Below, one piece after another: positions 63,241-64,000 of a stretch of DNA of 64,000 nucleotides. The notes beneath the pieces are model-generated. The model was given only the letters and a program-made list of their open reading frames with translations, made no database searches and was not told where the DNA came from. This DNA is from Gemmatimonadota bacterium. Lineage in GTDB: Bacteria > Gemmatimonadota > Gemmatimonadetes > Longimicrobiales > Gaopeijiaceae. Both the position numbers and the translations under genes were made by a program. Numbering within the stretch: position 1 is the stretch's first letter; each line of letters starts with the position of its first letter. Location: assembly GCA_029879725.1 (NCBI GenBank), contig JAOUPR010000006.1:1-64000 (forward strand). Direction: 5' to 3'.

Positions 63241-64000
63241 CTGCCACCTCCCGCGGAAGACGTCTCCTTCAGATGGTCCATGGCCGCCGCCGCCCCACCA
63301 CCCTGGTGGGGGACGTCCGCCAACGCCAGCCCCATCTCCACCCCCGCCAGCGTGCCCACCAGCGTCAGCTCGTTGATGTCGCCCAGGTGGCCGATGCGGA
63401 AGACCCGCCCTTTGAGGTCCCCCAGCCCCGTTCCCAGCGACATGTCGAAGCGGTCCAGCACCACGGCACGGAAGGCGTCGGCGTCGTGTCCTTCCGGCAT
63501 CCGCACGGCGGTGACGGCATTGCTGAAGCTCCCCGCCGACCGGGCGACCATCTCCAGCCCCCAGCCGCGCACCGCCCAGCGGGTGGCCTCGGCGAAACGG
63601 GCGTGGCGAGCGAATACGTTGGGCAGCCCCTCCTCCCTGAGCATCTCGAGCGACTCCGCCAATCCGTAGAGGAGGGTGGTGGCCGGCGTGTAGGGGAAGA
63701 ATCCGTCCCGGTTGGACTCGAGCATGTCGCCCCAGTCCCAGTACGCACAGGGGAGGCGCGAGGTCTCCCGGGCCTCCATGGCCCGGGGCGACACGGCGGT
63801 GAACGAAAGCCCGGGCGGGAGCATGAGCCCCTTCTGGGATCCGCTCACCGTCACGTCCACCCCCCACGCGTCGTGCTGCACGTCGGTGGCGGCCAGCGAC
63901 GACACCGTGTCGGCCATGAGGAGCGCCGGGTGCCCGCTGCCCCGCACGGCCGCGCCCACGGCCTCCAGGTCCGTGGTCACCCCGGTGGACGTCTCGTTGT
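63237..64000 (-). CDS. Class V PLP aminotransferase (serine-/alanine-glyoxylate type), 5' end outside window
   Basis: The last ~254 residues are visible; the frame is open at the right edge. NETSTGV, ALLMADTVSSLAATDVQHDAWGVDVTV and the PLP lysine of SGSQKGLMLPPGLSF identify a class V aminotransferase of the serine-pyruvate, serine-glyoxylate or ureidoglycine-glyoxylate group. MSLGTGLGDLKGRVFRIGHLGDIN is the conserved C-terminal arginine region that grips the substrate carboxylate. It overlaps dctP as ATGA and would convert an amino acid to its keto acid, or the reverse, in the same pathway as the TRAP transporter and CoA enzymes. Confidence 0.92.
   Translation of the reverse strand, partial: NETSTGVTTDLEAVGAAVRGSGHPALLMADTVSSLAATDVQHDAWGVDVTVSGSQKGLMLPPGLSFTAVSPRAMEARETSRLPCAYWDWGDMLESNRDGFFPYTPATTLLYGLAESLEMLREEGLPNVFARHARFAEATRWAVRGWGLEMVARSAGSFSNAVTAVRMPEGHDADAFRAVVLDRFDMSLGTGLGDLKGRVFRIGHLGDINELTLVGTLAGVEMGLALADVPHQGGGAAAAMDHLKETSSAGGGR

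Overview
The window is GC-rich, almost wholly coding, and free of phage, IS elements, CRISPR, tRNA or rRNA. The family mix points to Gemmatimonadota, probably an aerobic soil, marine or host-associated heterotroph. The markers are WD40/PD40-propeller amidohydrolases, DUF5916 proteins, short 6-bladed-propeller lipoproteins carrying a 'DSAG' motif, DUF4097 beta-solenoids under an ECF sigma factor, carboxypeptidase-regulatory/TonB-plug proteins, an HEXXH lipoprotein metalloprotease and a sortilin-type Asp-box protein. This taxonomic call is an inference from gene content, not from a marker gene search.

Layout, 1-25 kb. The tail of an upstream gene (1-195) precedes a tandem, translationally coupled pair of secreted propeller-amidohydrolases (358-7421). 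A strong hairpin separates these from a leftward envelope/lipid operon (PAP2/IPC-synthase-like, PlsC-like acyltransferase, rifampin-phosphotransferase-like PEP enzyme; 12398 to 7518). A DUF5916 protein (12524-14839) faces a leftward ECF sigma / zinc anti-sigma / two DUF4097 operon (18137 to 14912). Next come a beta-carbonic anhydrase coupled to a plug-only TonB-type protein (21311 to 18241), a DEAD-box helicase, a propeller protein, infA and a cold-shock gene with its terminator.

Layout, 25-45 kb. A SlyD-type PPIase overlaps an S15-type peptidase tail to tail. A chain of three very small overlapping genes follows, including a 36-residue twin-arginine-signal-only peptide and DUF2164. Then come a small membrane protein, the HEXXH metalloprotease, a YitT-type membrane protein and a B12-binding radical SAM enzyme that runs into a dihydrofolate-reductase-family pseudogene carrying an internal out-of-frame deletion. 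An overlapping M20 / amidohydrolase / propeller-lipoprotein operon and a DUF1579-like secreted protein lead to a chemotaxis operon (cheW, outer-membrane porin, poly-HAMP chemoreceptor).

Layout, 45-64 kb. A leftward Mla-type lipid transporter (STAS-MlaE, MlaF, MlaD, PqiC-like) and an acidic coiled-coil protein precede a large TonB-dependent receptor. This is divergent from a sortilin-like protein. A RimB/RimK/aspartoacylase module converges on a leftward catabolic operon (class V aminotransferase cut by the window end, TRAP DctP-DctQ-DctM, crotonase, CaiB/BaiF CoA-transferase).

Functionally the window is dominated by the envelope and the periplasm: peptide and amide hydrolysis, nutrient import, lipid synthesis and trafficking, and envelope sensing. 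Genes are packed with ATGA, GTGA or TGATG overlaps, so operon assignments are fairly secure. Start codons are often GTG or TTG. I saw no classical mobile or defence system. The most interesting candidates are multi-gene modules whose joint role is not obvious: the three-gene micro-operon, the cheW-porin-MCP unit, RimB-RimK-AstE, the lipid/PEP-enzyme operon and the CoA-linked TRAP operon.
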